From Termitomyces sp. T153 (lineage: Eukaryota; Basidiomycota; Agaricomycetes; Agaricales; Lyophyllaceae): DNA of 64,000 nt. Positions 45,390 to 55,762 of this stretch are shown piece after piece; the stretch's first letter is position 1; each line of letters begins with the position of its first letter. A program made the position numbers and the translations under genes. Below the pieces are notes generated by a model, which had not been told where the DNA came from, did not search any database, and saw only the letters and a list, made by a program, of their open reading frames with translations. The stretch is from contig JACKQL020000021.1 of assembly GCA_018296165.2 (NCBI GenBank), forward strand, positions 744,001 through 808,000, written 5' to 3'.

Positions 45390-45865
45390 ACTACTGGGGA
45401 ATTTACTAAATGGTCAAAGAAACACAAGATATTCTTAAAACAGACTGGTATGGATCAATACATATTTCTGCTGAACTCTAGGCCTGAATGCCTCATCTCA
45501 GCACCAGATCTACTACTGAGCCTGTTGCTCATACCAACTGGCAGAGCAACAACAGTCTCATCATTGGCATGATCTGCACTCTGTATCTTAAGTGGCAGGA
45601 GAACATTGACATCAACAGCATGGCCAAACAGTGCTACAATGCATTGAAGGTGAGAGCTCAGTGTGAATGACCTGTAAAGCAGGCAACTTTGATCTGTGAA
45701 GCTCTCTCCACCTACACATCTATTCTGGAATCAATTGAAAATACTGCCTGCAAAATATATGAATTAAGCAATTGAGCATTTACTATCGAGGCCATTGACC
45801 AAGGCCTTCTCAAATGCATAGCCCTCCTAAACTTGATCAATCAGACCACTGAAGCTGTATCCCTC
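45390..45865 (+). pseudogene. Ty1/copia-type gag fragment
   Basis: Plus frames give FTKWSKKHKIFLKQTGMDQY, VAHTNWQSNNSLIIGMIC, MAKQCYNALKVRAQCE, KQATLICEALSTYTSI and IENTACKIYEL. This is the capsid-type (UBN2-like) pattern of basidiomycete copia gag. It has at least three stops and no copia protease or integrase follows. Instead it abuts a gypsy gag at about 45,870. Confidence 0.6.
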
Positions 45866-46395
45866 TCCCTCTGGACTCTCATGGAATGCCTCCTCCCTGC
45901 TCTTACACCTCCAACAGCTGCAGGAAGGTTCCTTTCTGCACCTAGCTTGGACTTTTAGGCCCCCTACTCAAAACTTCCCCACCCTGCACTCTTTGATATT
46001 TTTGATGGGGATCATAAGGCTAGAGAACATTTTCTTAAGTCCTGTCTCACCTATATCCAGCTGAGCAGTGAAGTATTTGCCTCCAATGCCCTGAAAATTG
46101 CCTGGGCCCCTTCCTACATGAGTTCTAGTTGAGCTTTGATGTATGCATTGCATGTGTTTTGGTGCCTCAGAGGAGTAAACAGTCTTGAGGATTGGACAGA
46201 GTTCAAGAAGGATTGCTGAGCTGAGTTCTTTTCCCTTGATCCTGCAAACACTTGCAAGAGCTGCTTGTCCAACTCCTGGCAGCCCAGGATGGGGCAGGAG
46301 CCCCCTCTCCAGATATGCCTGCAGTTTCCCCCTCAGTTAAAATTGCAGAAGAGTTGTGCCTGGTGAGTCTGAGGAGTATTTTGATGCAAGCAATA
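45866..46395 (+). pseudogene. Gypsy G gag
   Basis: Plus strand, about 45,900-46,260: PPTAAGRFLSAPSLDF, LFDIFDGDHKAREHFLKSC, LTYIQLSSEVFASNALKIAW, RGVNSLEDWTEFKKDC, the Ty3/gypsy capsid pattern. Stops and shifts occur at 45,957, 46,130 and 46,217. First domain of element G, which runs on the plus strand to 48,884. Confidence 0.75.
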
Positions 46396-47214
46396 AGTGA
46401 TATGTATGCCCTCATTGCCTTATACTAATGATTTTGTCCCATTGTCCATAATATCCAATTTATATGTTGCAACTCTTGATGCTATGACCAAAACAATAAG
46501 TCCCCCCTCTCACATACAAAACTCCCCTTCCAGTGAAAGTCTCCACTGGGAACATACCTCCTTGCCCATTCCCTCAGACTTCTGGTTGGGAAGGCTGACT
46601 CCCTCACCATTACATTGTTGCTTCCACCCCTCCTGCCAAATCCCTGAAGCTACAGGTAGAAATGACATTCCTGACACCCAGCATATCCATAGCATTATTG
46701 GATATGTGCAACAACATTGCCTCACCACCCCCTCTCTTGTCCAATCCTCATTTACAATGTAGATGGCATGCTCAATGAAGCAGGCTCCATCTGTTCTATG
46801 GTGGATCTGGTCCTTCACTACCAGAATCACTCAGAACATGCTACTTTTACCAGCTTAAGGAAGCAATATATAATTTTGAGGCTCACCTGACCACATAGAA
46901 ACAGCTCTGAGATTGACTGGACAAAGGGTGAAGTGAAGATGAGTTGCTGTCCCTGTTGTTGCATAACTTGAGTAGAAGAGGCCTGCAAGGAGCACAGAGC
47001 AAAGGTTCATGAGCATGCTGTCATGCATGCCTGCCATGCAAGGCATCTCCTTTATGCTGATCTTGATCTTCTGGATTCTCCCCCTATGGCATTTCCTCAC
47101 ATTCCCTCATAGGGATGACCTGTTGTGGAGGGAATCTCCCTTATGCTGATCTTGACCTTGTGGATCCCCCCTCCCACCCTTTGGCATTCTCTCATAGGGA
47201 GGCCCTCTATGAGG
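46396..47214 (+). pseudogene. Gypsy G protease region
   Basis: Matches the C protease: AACATTGCCTCACCACCCC (46,712) equals the C region after LNTDYMQ, then MLNEAGSI-type text and VDLVLHYQNHSEHATFTS at 46,800-46,855, with a SEIDW-type end at 46,905-46,920. The catalytic D-S-G segment is not recognisable. 46,950-47,214 is the Cys/His-rich linker found in C at 18,280-18,020, here with a short internal duplication (CTTATGCTGATCTTGA twice, 47,051 and 47,131). Confidence 0.6.
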
Positions 47215-47502
47215 ATGTCCAAGGCATTGGGTGTGAACTCCAGGAGAGAGCATGTATTCTCCAAGATATCTTTTGATTTGCTGCAAGAGTGCAAGCAATG
47301 GGACTACACAATTGAGCTGCTACCCAGTGCAGAACCCTTCAGCTACAAAATCTATCTGCTCACACCTTGCAAGCAGCATGAGCTGGATATGTGGCTTAGC
47401 TCTGGCCAGATACAATCCTTGAAGTCCTCAATAGCTTCCCCAGTCTTTTTCTATTAAGATAAAGGATGTGTCTCTTCTCTGGGTCAGGACTATCAAGTCT
47501 TG
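47215..47502 (+). pseudogene. Gypsy G RT N-terminal part, before solo LTR
   Basis: Plus frame: VFSKISFDLLQECKQWDYTI, LLPSAEPFSYKIYLLTPCKQ, SSIASPVFFY, then an F-I-K-K-like region ending at GGTCAGGACTATCAAGTCTTG. The interruption falls exactly in the codons of the DYQ(V)LNA motif; RT resumes at 48,020. Confidence 0.8.
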
Positions 47503-48019
47503 TGGAAGGGCAACCTCTTGAGGATGTGGCTCAATTACACAACTGGCAGAGGGAGATCCAAAGTATATTCAGTACTGTACAGTGTCTACAAGCATTACAC
47601 CTGGCAGAGGGAGAACCAAAGAGAACAAGTCTGAGGATTCCCTATGCCAGTATGATGCTCAGAGGCTTCAGAAACATGGAAGCCAACTGTACAGTGCACT
47701 GCAGCTACACTTATACCATATCTGGAACATAAAGAATGTGATATGTCCAAAAATGGCCAAAGCTCTGGAAGTCTAAGTTATGCTCTGGGCAGGAGCAAGG
47801 TTGGGAAACTGAGGGTCAGGCATGAGGGCCTTGTCTAATAAAGGAGTAAGAATAAGTGAAGAGAAGCAGGGAGAGATGAAAAGGTGCAGAGTAGTGATGT
47901 ACTGGGAGCAGCTGGGAACAGCTGGGACTGTGGCCTGGGATTGACTTGGAACTGCTTGGGAGCAGCTGGGATCAGCAGGGAATGGCTGGGATCACTTGGA
48001 AAAGAGTAGTCCCCTGACA
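47503..48019. repeat. Solo L2 LTR with perfect 5-bp TSD
   Basis: 517 bp from TGGAAGGGCAACC to CCCCTGACA, flanked on both sides by TCTTG (47,498-47,502 and 48,020-48,024). Removing the LTR and one TCTTG restores the RT reading CAAGTCTTGAATGCAATG. By comparison with elements C and D the LTR lies in minus orientation. Longest L2 version here. Confidence 0.92.
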
Positions 48020-48575
48020 TCTTGAATGCAATGACAGTGAAGAACTGCAACCCCTTGCCATTCATCTCTCAACTTGTCAACAACCTAGGAGGCACATGCT
48101 ACTTTACCAAGCTGGATGTCTATTGGGGCTACAACAATGTGTGCATCAAGGAAGCAGATGAGGGAAAGGCAGTACTCACAACTCATTGCTGACTCTTTGA
48201 ACCTCTGCTAATGTTCTTTGGTCTCACTAACAGCCCTGCCACTTTTCAGACAATGATGAACAACATCTTCTGTGATCTGATTGTGGAATGTTGTGTATAC
48301 TTTGACAGTATCCTCATCTACACCAAGACCTTGGATAAACATTGTTGGATCATGTGCATTGTTTTGGAATGCCTTTGCCAACACCAGCTCTACCTTAAGC
48401 TTGAGAAGTGAAAGTTTGAGCAGACCAAGGTCAAGTACCTAGGCTTAATCATCTTGCATGGGATGGCCTGGAACCAGTCAAGCTGGCAGGTGTAGCAGGA
48501 TAGCCAGAGCCAAAGAACAAGAAAATAGTCCAGGCCTTTTTGGGCTTTGTTAACTTCTAGCAGAGGTTTATTCAG
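48020..48575 (+). pseudogene. Gypsy G reverse transcriptase, after solo LTR
   Basis: Plus: LPFISQLVNNLGGTCYFTKL, DVYWGYNNVCIKE, MFFGLTNSPATFQTMMNNI, then a degraded catalytic box (VYFDSILIYTKTLDKH; YxDD now YFDS), HQLYLKLEK and a TGA at 48,410. It is highly similar to the C copy at 17,555-16,995. Confidence 0.85.
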
Positions 48576-48599
48576 GATGCCTCTCACTATGCTTGTCCT

Positions 48600-48884
48600 C
48601 TCTTTGACCTCACTGTCAAGGACATAGCATAGCAATGGGAGTCCTTGTAGCAAATTACCTTTGATGCACTCAAACAAGCTGTTACCTGTAAACCAGTTCT
48701 TCTATTCCCTGATAACAACTCTCCCTTCCATGCCAAAGTTGATAGATCTGACTTTGCCACAGGAGCAGTGCTGTCCCAGCAGTCAAACAAAGATGGCAAG
48801 TGGCATTCTGTATCCTTCTACTCAAAAAGCCTCAATGCAGTAGAATAGAACTACAGGATCCATGAGGATCCATGATAAGAAGAT
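48600..48884 (+). pseudogene. Gypsy G RNase H, truncated by L1 LTR
   Basis: Plus: LPSMPKLIDLTLPQEQCCPS in one frame and the catalytic strand text AKVDRSDFATGAVLSQQ-like in another, then K-W-H-S-V-S-F-Y-S-K-S-L-N-A-V-E and RIHDKKIV. The sequence ends at 48,884 where an L1 LTR begins, and no continuation is found after 49,852. Confidence 0.75.
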
Positions 48885-49852
48885 TGTCATGGCCCATCCC
48901 TGGACCTCCAGACCTCTCTCTGAACAACCCCAGGAACCTCAAGTACCCACCAATGCTCCCTCAACCCACCCCAACCTTTGTCCAACCCCAGGACCTGCCC
49001 CAGCAAACTCTGACACTTTCCTGGCAAACCCCAACATTTCCCTAGTAGGCCCTGTCACTCTCCTGACCCCCACTGAGCTCCCAGGTGCTTCTGATGCTTC
49101 TCCCAGCCCCTGGCACATGCCATGCATCATGAATTCTTGTCAGGATATCACCACAGCCCACATGCAAGATCAGGACTGACACCTGCCCAACCCATGTGGC
49201 CTGACAAACCCCACAACCCAACCACAGTCTCTGAAGAGTTCCTACATCCAGTATTTAAGTCATAGAGTAAAATCAGTTACAGTAGTCTTGATATTACCTA
49301 TGATGTGCCCAGTCTCTATCTTGTTGCTCTAGTCTCTATCTTGTATTATTTCAATCTCATCTCATTTTGTCTTGTCTCAATCTTGCCTCAACTCTTGTCT
49401 CATCTCATTTATCTCAGTTTCCCCTCTTGTGTGCCTGACTATCTGAACTCTATTTCCATTCCAATCTCTGTTCTCATCTCTGTAACCCTATATCTTTTCC
49501 CCCAGCCCCAGACCTCACTCCACATTAGGCTCAAGGACACATCACTCTGTTCCTGAACTCCATCAAGCCCCAGTCCTGCTCCCTTCACTTGCATGGCCCA
49601 AGTAGACCCTCTTTCCTGAGGACTAGCCCCAGAACTTAGTGCCTGACACCCCAATGCTTGCCCCTTACTTGCCCTACCTATAGCCTTCCCCAGAGTTTCC
49701 CAGACTTACTCAGACCACTCCCTAGACTTACCCTTGTAAGTATCTCATATCCAGACCCCACCAGAACACAGGTTATACATATAGGACATTGTGTCTGCCT
49801 AGTAAGGACTTGACTACTGGATCTGAGCCCCTGTAGTCAGTGGAATCTGAAA
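48885..49852 (+). repeat. L1 LTR, plus orientation
   Basis: It starts TGTCATGGCCCATCCCTGG and ends GTAGTCAGTGGAATCTGAAA, corresponding base for base to the start (TGTCACGACCCGTTCC at 63,699) and the inverted end (GTTCCACTGACTAC) of other L1 copies. It contains GTAGTCTTGATATTACC at about 49,283. The flanks AAGAT and TAATA do not match, so it is not a clean solo LTR. Confidence 0.85.
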
Positions 49853-50560
49853 TAATATCAAGACTCTCCCTTACCCCATTCCCAATGTCTACATATAATC
49901 CCACATACCTTCCTGCTGGCTACCTTACTGATGTCTATGGTAGGCCAGTACCCAAAACTGACTATGCCCTGTTGTATCCAGCCCTGCCCATGAATTGCTA
50001 TGCTGTGCCTGCTCCCCAATACTGGGTTCTGGATCAGAACTAGGCACTCTAAGCCCCCTCTATCAGTCAGGGAATGCCTCCAGACTGGCAATGCTCCTTG
50101 CTGTACTCCACTAAAGGGACTCTTCCCACATGCTACCCAGAGGATTGCCTGGGACACCAATGCCCACCTAGGTACCTCCCAGTCTTTGTCATGACCCATT
50201 CATTTTTCCTAAATCTCCCCCTCAGCCACCTCTGTTCAGTTCAGACATGTTCCAGATGGCCTCCATGTCCCAGATAACTTTGATGTTCCAGATCACTCCC
50301 CTGTCTTGGACTGGTATTGTGGTAATAATATGGTACAATTTGGCTCTATGATCAGATGAACACCTATCTAATCAGGTCTGATTAGGAATGCATGATGGCC
50401 TGATTTCACCTAATTTGGTTATGAGCCTGATCAGGTATCTGAGAATTTTCTGACATTGTTGCAAGTTCTTCCCAGTTTGAAGGGTTGATTGACAGAACAA
50501 CTCAAATCAGTGTCTATACTATGCCTCCCCAGATGTTCATACTATCCTCTGAGTCAGACA
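49853..50560 (+). pseudogene. Unidentified coding-like remnant
   Basis: A plus frame of 67 codons (49,840-50,043) reads YNPTYLPAGYLTDVYGRPVP, KTDYALLYPALPMNCYAVPA. After a TAG it continues with SISQGMPPDWQCSLLY, TKGTLPTCYPEDCLGHQCPP and RYLPVFVMTHSFFL. Pro/Tyr-rich, perhaps a gag or accessory protein of an L1 element whose 5' LTR is 48,885-49,852. No knuckle or known domain. Low confidence. Confidence 0.35.
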
Positions 50561-50599
50561 AAATAGATCTCTGCCACAATTAGCCATATTGAGCACTAG

Positions 50600-51260
50600 T
50601 AACCCTATATGTTACCCCAGGTTACCCCAAAATATTGTTTGTGGTTCCCATTGATGGGACATAATAAATCAATCCAAGTTGGACATTGATGATGGCTCAC
50701 CCAGATAAGTCCTCTTATGTATCTTTCCAGAAGTTCTCTTATAGGTAAGTGAGACAAGAGAAATGATGGGTAAGGGGTCACATGTTCTTTAATGTCCATT
50801 TCAAGAAGAGAAGTATCATTGTTGCTAAACAATATTTCTAATGATCATCACTAAGGGAAGGTCCCAACCTTGTTGTTCTAGACCCAAAAGCTAGACTGCC
50901 ATGATGAGGCTCATGATCTAGAAGTCTTGTGGTCACCAAAATCCCATGCAAATGGCTATGTTTTTTCAGACCTTGGGGCTACACCACACATGATAATGCC
51001 ACATCACTCATGTGTGATCTGTGAAATGAGAACTGAGAAAAATACCAAGAAATGCCAAGTCCTGTGTTGTGTCCAAGTCAGGTGCTGCCAAGATAAGATT
51101 GTCAGAGATGTTGGTAATGGTGCTCAGCAACAAGTGGGTCTTATCAAGGTCCATCTAATCCAACCCCAGTACTATTTGAGCAATAATCAACCTTGGTCAC
51201 CATATAATCAACCCCTTACTGCATCATATTATTCTCTTGATACTTATGGTATATACAATC
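50600..51260. repeat. Dispersed repeat, second copy
   Basis: 50,745-51,140 resembles 24,040-24,420 in the same orientation (GACAAGAGAAATGATGG, AGAAGTCTTGTGGTCACC, CAGACCTTGGGGCTAC, GGGTCTTATCA). CpG-poor, no ORF of note. Its nature is unknown; the two copies lie beside L1/L2 elements. Confidence 0.65.
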
Positions 51261-51454
51261 CTCCTTGCAGTAACTAAAATATTTCCTGCCCAGTACATAT
51301 GTGCTATATAGTGAGTACTGTCTGATCACTTTGTCCCAACTCAGTTCTTTCTTGTTCCAAGCAAAGTTTGAAATTACCACCTTATTAAGGAGTGACAATC
51401 TGTGACATCCAACCCAGAGGGCACTGCTGGCACTGGAACATATTTTCATTAGAA

Positions 51455-51600
51455 AAATGGAAAAAGAAACCTGTCATGCCATTTCTTTGACATATTTTTC
51501 CTTTAGAAAAAGACTTCTCCCATTGTTTAGGGCCTTTTTCCATTGGAAATATGCTGTTTGGAAATGACATAACAGGTTTCTTTTCCAGTATTTCCTCAGT
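51455..51600. repeat. Foldback-like inverted repeat
   Basis: GGAAAAAGAAACCTGTCATGCCATTTC at about 51,459-51,485 is inverted at about 51,570-51,596 as GGAAATGACATAACAGGTTTCTTTTCC, with two or three mismatches. The spacer also has complementary pieces (TTTTTCC / GGAAAAA). No gene. It may be a small foldback or MITE-like element; a TSD was not recognised. Confidence 0.5.
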
Positions 51601-52298
51601 GGACCTCCAAATGACCAGGGTAGGAATGTTGTGCATGCCCCAAATGGGGCAGTGTGGGACTCAATGACCATTTTTTCTGACCATAATATCCACTAAACCT
51701 CCCCTAAAGTAGCTGACCACTGGGCACCCATGGATATGATGCCCAGGTGTAGAGACACAGTTTGAACCCAGAGCCTTTTGCTGTATTAAGCCAGTGCAAG
51801 GCCATTTAAAGAGTTCGACTTGTGTGATGTGCCTACACCACAGGTCCCCCCCGTTTGTCAAAGTTTGCTTTCAATAGGCTGATCTTAAATGTTAAACAAA
51901 AAGCTTAAGAAACTTTTAACAAGTATTATAATTTCTCTGTTTGATTTAAGCCAAGTACTATCGCATACGCTACCAACTGTAAATAAATCCGCAATATTCC
52001 TTTGATGCCTTTGTCCAAAAAAACTTGAAGAAAATTTCGAATTTAATTACATTATTCCTTCTTAAATTCTTTTAGCTCAAAACATTATTTCCTTACAGCC
52101 AGTGAAGGTCTTATTTGACATCAAAAATATTATATTCGGATCTCCTGATGCGCTTGCGTATTTATCTCTACCCTTAGCTCAGTGCGCTTGAAATCTCCGG
52201 CCGTACGGTGGGAGGTGTCCGACACATCCAGATCAGAATCAGAGACGATTCTTCCTGACCTGTACCCTGTATTTCAAGTCAGTAATCGAGAACAGATA
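51601..52298. other. Intergenic, TE-to-island transition
   Basis: No gene. 51,700-51,870 on the minus strand has tRNA-promoter-like words: a TGGCCTTGCACTGG A-box candidate and GGTTCAAACT B-box candidate 37 nt downstream. CpG is rare up to about 51,850, then common. 51,880-52,150 is AT-rich; GGCCGTACGGTGGG at about 52,200 is typical of the unmethylated island. Confidence 0.4.
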
Positions 52299-52651
52299 AA
52301 ATGATCCGAGAATACACCGGCAACCCTATTTCATGCTCTCAGAGCAATTCTCCTCAAAGTCCACATTTGACTGGTAATCGTCTCCGGCCACTGAGCAATT
52401 CTGTATTTGGCCTCTCAGTGAAGAGAACCCAAGAAAAAGTACGGCACCGTGGTTAAATAGGACAGCTTCGTCAGAGTTACAATTTTCCGAAGGTGGGTAT
52501 GGGCTCGCCTGAAATACGGCATCGGTGGATATCTTCTGATGTGTTCGCTTTGGCGGGATCAGACATCGACAGGGTCAATTCGGCAAAGTGCGACACCTGT
52601 CACCCTTTGCAACATCGTTTACTTCCAGCACGTTTCACAACGATAGACCCA
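52299..52651 (+). promoter_or_regulatory. Upstream motif pair of the GMC gene
   Basis: AAATGATCCGAGAATACACC (52,299 on) and CAGCACGTTTCACAACGATA (52,626 on) match the motif pair upstream of the P450 pseudogene at 41,399-41,473. The start codon of the GMC gene lies about 345 bp after the second motif. Whether this is a promoter element or an old repeat is not decided by sequence alone. Confidence 0.4.
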
Positions 52652-52994
52652 TACTAACCCTGGTTTAGTTTTCCCTTGTGGAACTGATATCGGAAACGCT
52701 CCATTTTGATCTCTGCGATCCCAAGATTGCCCCGAACGATGGAGACGAGTCGTTCGTTATTCATCCGAAATTACACCGTCCGTTTCCCAGCTCGCCGCAA
52801 AATGCGTTCGAAGGATTATGTTCTTTTGGAATTAACGTCGCTACATCTTGATCAGGGGTGGCGAGGTCTCTTAGATAGCCGAACAAGGCGAATATCGTAA
52901 AAGCCTGACCCGTAGAACGATGCTTTTTACTAAGTTGAGTGAGCGCTCGTTCTCTCATAAGTATTTTCACTCCCCCGAGTCAGAGTGATTGACC

Positions 52995-55463
52995 ATGCCG
53001 AGAATATTCTCTCTCTTGTCATCTCTTCCTTGTCTACTCATTGCAGCTGGGTTGGTCCACTGCGTTCCAGCTGCGACTGACTACCTTGTCGTTGGCGGTG
53101 GAACTGCCGGTGAGCCATTCTAAATGAACACAATGCTGGTATCTTGTCTCAAATAAAATCTCAGGACTTGTACTAGCCAATCGACTTACTGAGGATCCCA
53201 AGGTCTCAGTGCTCGTGATTGAAGCTGGTGGGGATGGCCTTGGAAAGTGTGTAGATTCTGATCTTATTATAGCTGCCATACCTCATTTATTTGTTGCAGC
53301 GTAAACATCAGCGACATAGGTCGTATCGGTGCAGCTTGGGGTACAGATATTGATTGGTCCTTCCCAACCGAGCCACTCAAATATGCTGACTATCGTATAT
53401 TACCACCTGGGCCCCGTGGCAAGGTTCTTGGGTACGTCGAACTCAGTGTCATTCATGGAGTATTCTGACATTTTGACCATCAGTGGCTCATCTGCAATCA
53501 ACGGTAAGTATACCCCCTCCTGATGTCGCTGCTTTACTAATCTCGTATCTGTAGGGGATGTCTATGATCGCGGTGATGCCAAAGAATACGACCAGTGGGA
53601 AACCCTTGGAAACACCGGATGGTATGTTGAGATGACCTTTCAATTTTGATTAACCTCAAGTGTACCTATAGGAATTTCGAGAACTTGTTTGCTGCTGCCA
53701 AACTGGGTGAGCGCTTCTTTGAACCTCAAGCAACCGACAACATCGAATACGTCCTGGGCGATCATGGTACAAATGGTCTTCTTCCGACCTCGTACGGCGG
53801 CGTCGCGCCCGAGTATGCCTTGACTCTCGTAACGCAGATTTATCGCGGCTGATCTATTGTATGAGGTTCCATAATACCATCATCAAAGGCGTTGTGAACG
53901 CTGGTGGCAGTAAGTCACCTGACCAGGCTGGTGGCGATGTCGTCGGTATTTCGCACGTCACAAACGCCCGTCTTCCTTCAAACATAACCCGCTCCACTTC
54001 GGTGTGTTCGTTCATTCTTGAATACTACTATACAATCTAACTCACGTCACAATTGTAGGCTACTGGATACTGTCAGTCGTAGACCGCCTCTTTGAAGTGT
54101 GATAAACTAACGGTCTGCAGACTTTCCTTACTCATATCGTCCTAACTTGCAGGTTTCCCTCTACTCCACTGTGACCAGGATCGTATGGAAGTCCAATCCG
54201 GGAGTCAGTTTCGGACAAGCCATCGCCAGTGGGGTCGAGTATGTCGATGTCAACGGTGAGAGCCATATAGCGGTAGGTAGTGCGTACTTGATGCACTACA
54301 CATCACTGATACTCAATGCCAGAACGCGACTACTGTCATTCTCGCTGGCGGAGTCTGGGGCTCCCCTCCGATCCTCGAGCGTTCAGGTATTGGCAACGCC
54401 ACGCTCCTTTCGTCACTCGGTATCCAGACCGTCGTTGACCTTCCTGGTGTTGGCGAGAACTTAAATGAACAGCCGCTGGTTGCGATGCAGTGGCAGCTGA
54501 ACACTAGCCTTCCATCCTCGGGGTCTCCTTTCCTCCTGAATTGTGAGTATCTATCTTGTCTCCTGGTCACCATTCCAGTTATTTTGACTATTCCTCAAGT
54601 TGAATCCCTCCAGACTACTCTTGGTGCTGGTAATCTCGACACTCTTGAATTGCTCCTGAACGCCCAGCCTGAAGGTCTCAGTAATGCCTTGTGGGATCTG
54701 CATAAGCGTCTCTACGAGCAGGAGGCCCCTTGGGTCGAGGGCTATATCTCCTTAACGAGTCCCGTTAACGGTCCCTCGACTCTTACTTGGTACCCTGTCA
54801 ACCTTCATCCCCTCTCTCGTGGCTATGTGGTATGGTTATCAGATGGTCTGTAAACTGTTGATCTCTGAACCTTCCATAGCACATCAAATCAAGTGATGGT
54901 TCCGAGTACCCTGAAATCCAATACAATTTCTTCCAGAACCCGGTTGATTTGGTATGTCTATAATTTAAGATGGACTGTAATTTCACAATGGTATCAGTAT
55001 ATCCTGGCTGCTGGTGCTAAACGGATTCAGGAGATTATCAACACCCCTCCTCTTTCGGACTTCATTGCTGGTTTGTTGTCTCTTGATTGATTATGACGAC
55101 TGCTGATATTCTTCTGTACAACAGCTCCCATCTCTCCTGTTGCTGGTGTTACCAGTATTGATGATCTGTCGAAGTACATCAAGGCCCAGTTCAGTTATAC
55201 TAACCACATCCAGGGTACTGCACTCCTTGGTAGGTTTTCTTCTGTCTTTGTCTCTGTTCTCTCACTGATGGCATTTCTCCATAGCACCTCGCAATGTTGG
55301 TGGTGTCGTTGACTCCAATCTTAAGGTCTATGGAACACAGAATGTTTATGTTGTTGATTGCTCTGTCCTTCCTGTCCAGCCTGCTGCACACACGCAGGCA
55401 ACTGTTTACGCACTCGCTGAACGTGCGGCCGAGTTGTTCAAACATGTCATTGCTTTGGTTTGA
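52995..55463 (+). CDS. Secreted GMC oxidoreductase, aryl-alcohol-oxidase-like
   Basis: An FAD-dependent glucose-methanol-choline oxidoreductase, roughly 580 residues, with at least ten short introns. The start at 52,995 (MPRIFSLLSSLPCLLIAAGL) gives a signal peptide ending near VHCVPA. TDYLVVGGGTAG (53,075-53,166 across intron 53,110-53,164) is the FAD Rossmann loop. Further exons: 53,165-53,246, 53,300-53,431, 53,484-53,503, 53,555-53,621, 53,672 on. The FAD-pocket segment GSSAING and GMC signature 2 (GSPPILERSGIGN, about 54,356-54,394) are present. Catalytic His codons are 55,205-55,207 (NHIQGTA) and 55,389-55,391 (AAHTQAT), followed by YALAERAAELF and stop TGA 55,461-55,463. Members oxidise aromatic or other alcohols and yield H2O2 for lignin attack; the substrate here is unknown. 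A TGA at 53,850-53,852 and the following 60 bp fit no intron I can place, so the gene may be recently broken. CpG is retained, unlike flanking repeats. Confidence 0.85.
53838..53915 (+). other. Unresolved frame break in the GMC gene
   Basis: After LTLVTQIYRG the frame meets TGA (53,850-53,852). Coding is again clear from SPDQAGGDVVGISHVTN (about 53,912) in another frame. A candidate GTATGAG..GGCAG intron from 53,859 removes part of it but leaves the phase wrong. Either an atypical intron or a real frameshift. Confidence 0.55.
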
Positions 55464-55762
55464 TAGTTTTGTACAGTATATCAATCCTTCGCTGAATTAA
55501 CGGTTCTTATTTTTTGAGATTGTTCAATGTATGATATGCAAATTTCTGATAACCATAAGAACAATTCACAAAGGCATTATATACTGACTGGGATGTTGAG
55601 CTTGGGAATTGGGATGTGATGTGATAAATGTGCTGAGCAAGAGCACCGAGAACAAGATGATGCGAGACATCGGAATGGACCAGCGTCCGCCGGACCTCCT
55701 TATTACATACAATAGCCTTCTGGTACACGGACTTCTTATTGTATTTGTATTAACTTCATAAT
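55464..55762. other. Intergenic, no gene seen
   Basis: The GMC 3' flank. CpG falls off but is still present (CCGCCGGACC at about 55,688). Possible downstream signal TTCTTATTTTTTGAG at 55,504. No ORF is supported. Confidence 0.6.

Noticed and set aside
51700..51870. Possible tRNA gene on the minus strand
   Set aside because: A- and B-box-like words occur but no acceptor stem or cloverleaf can be drawn.
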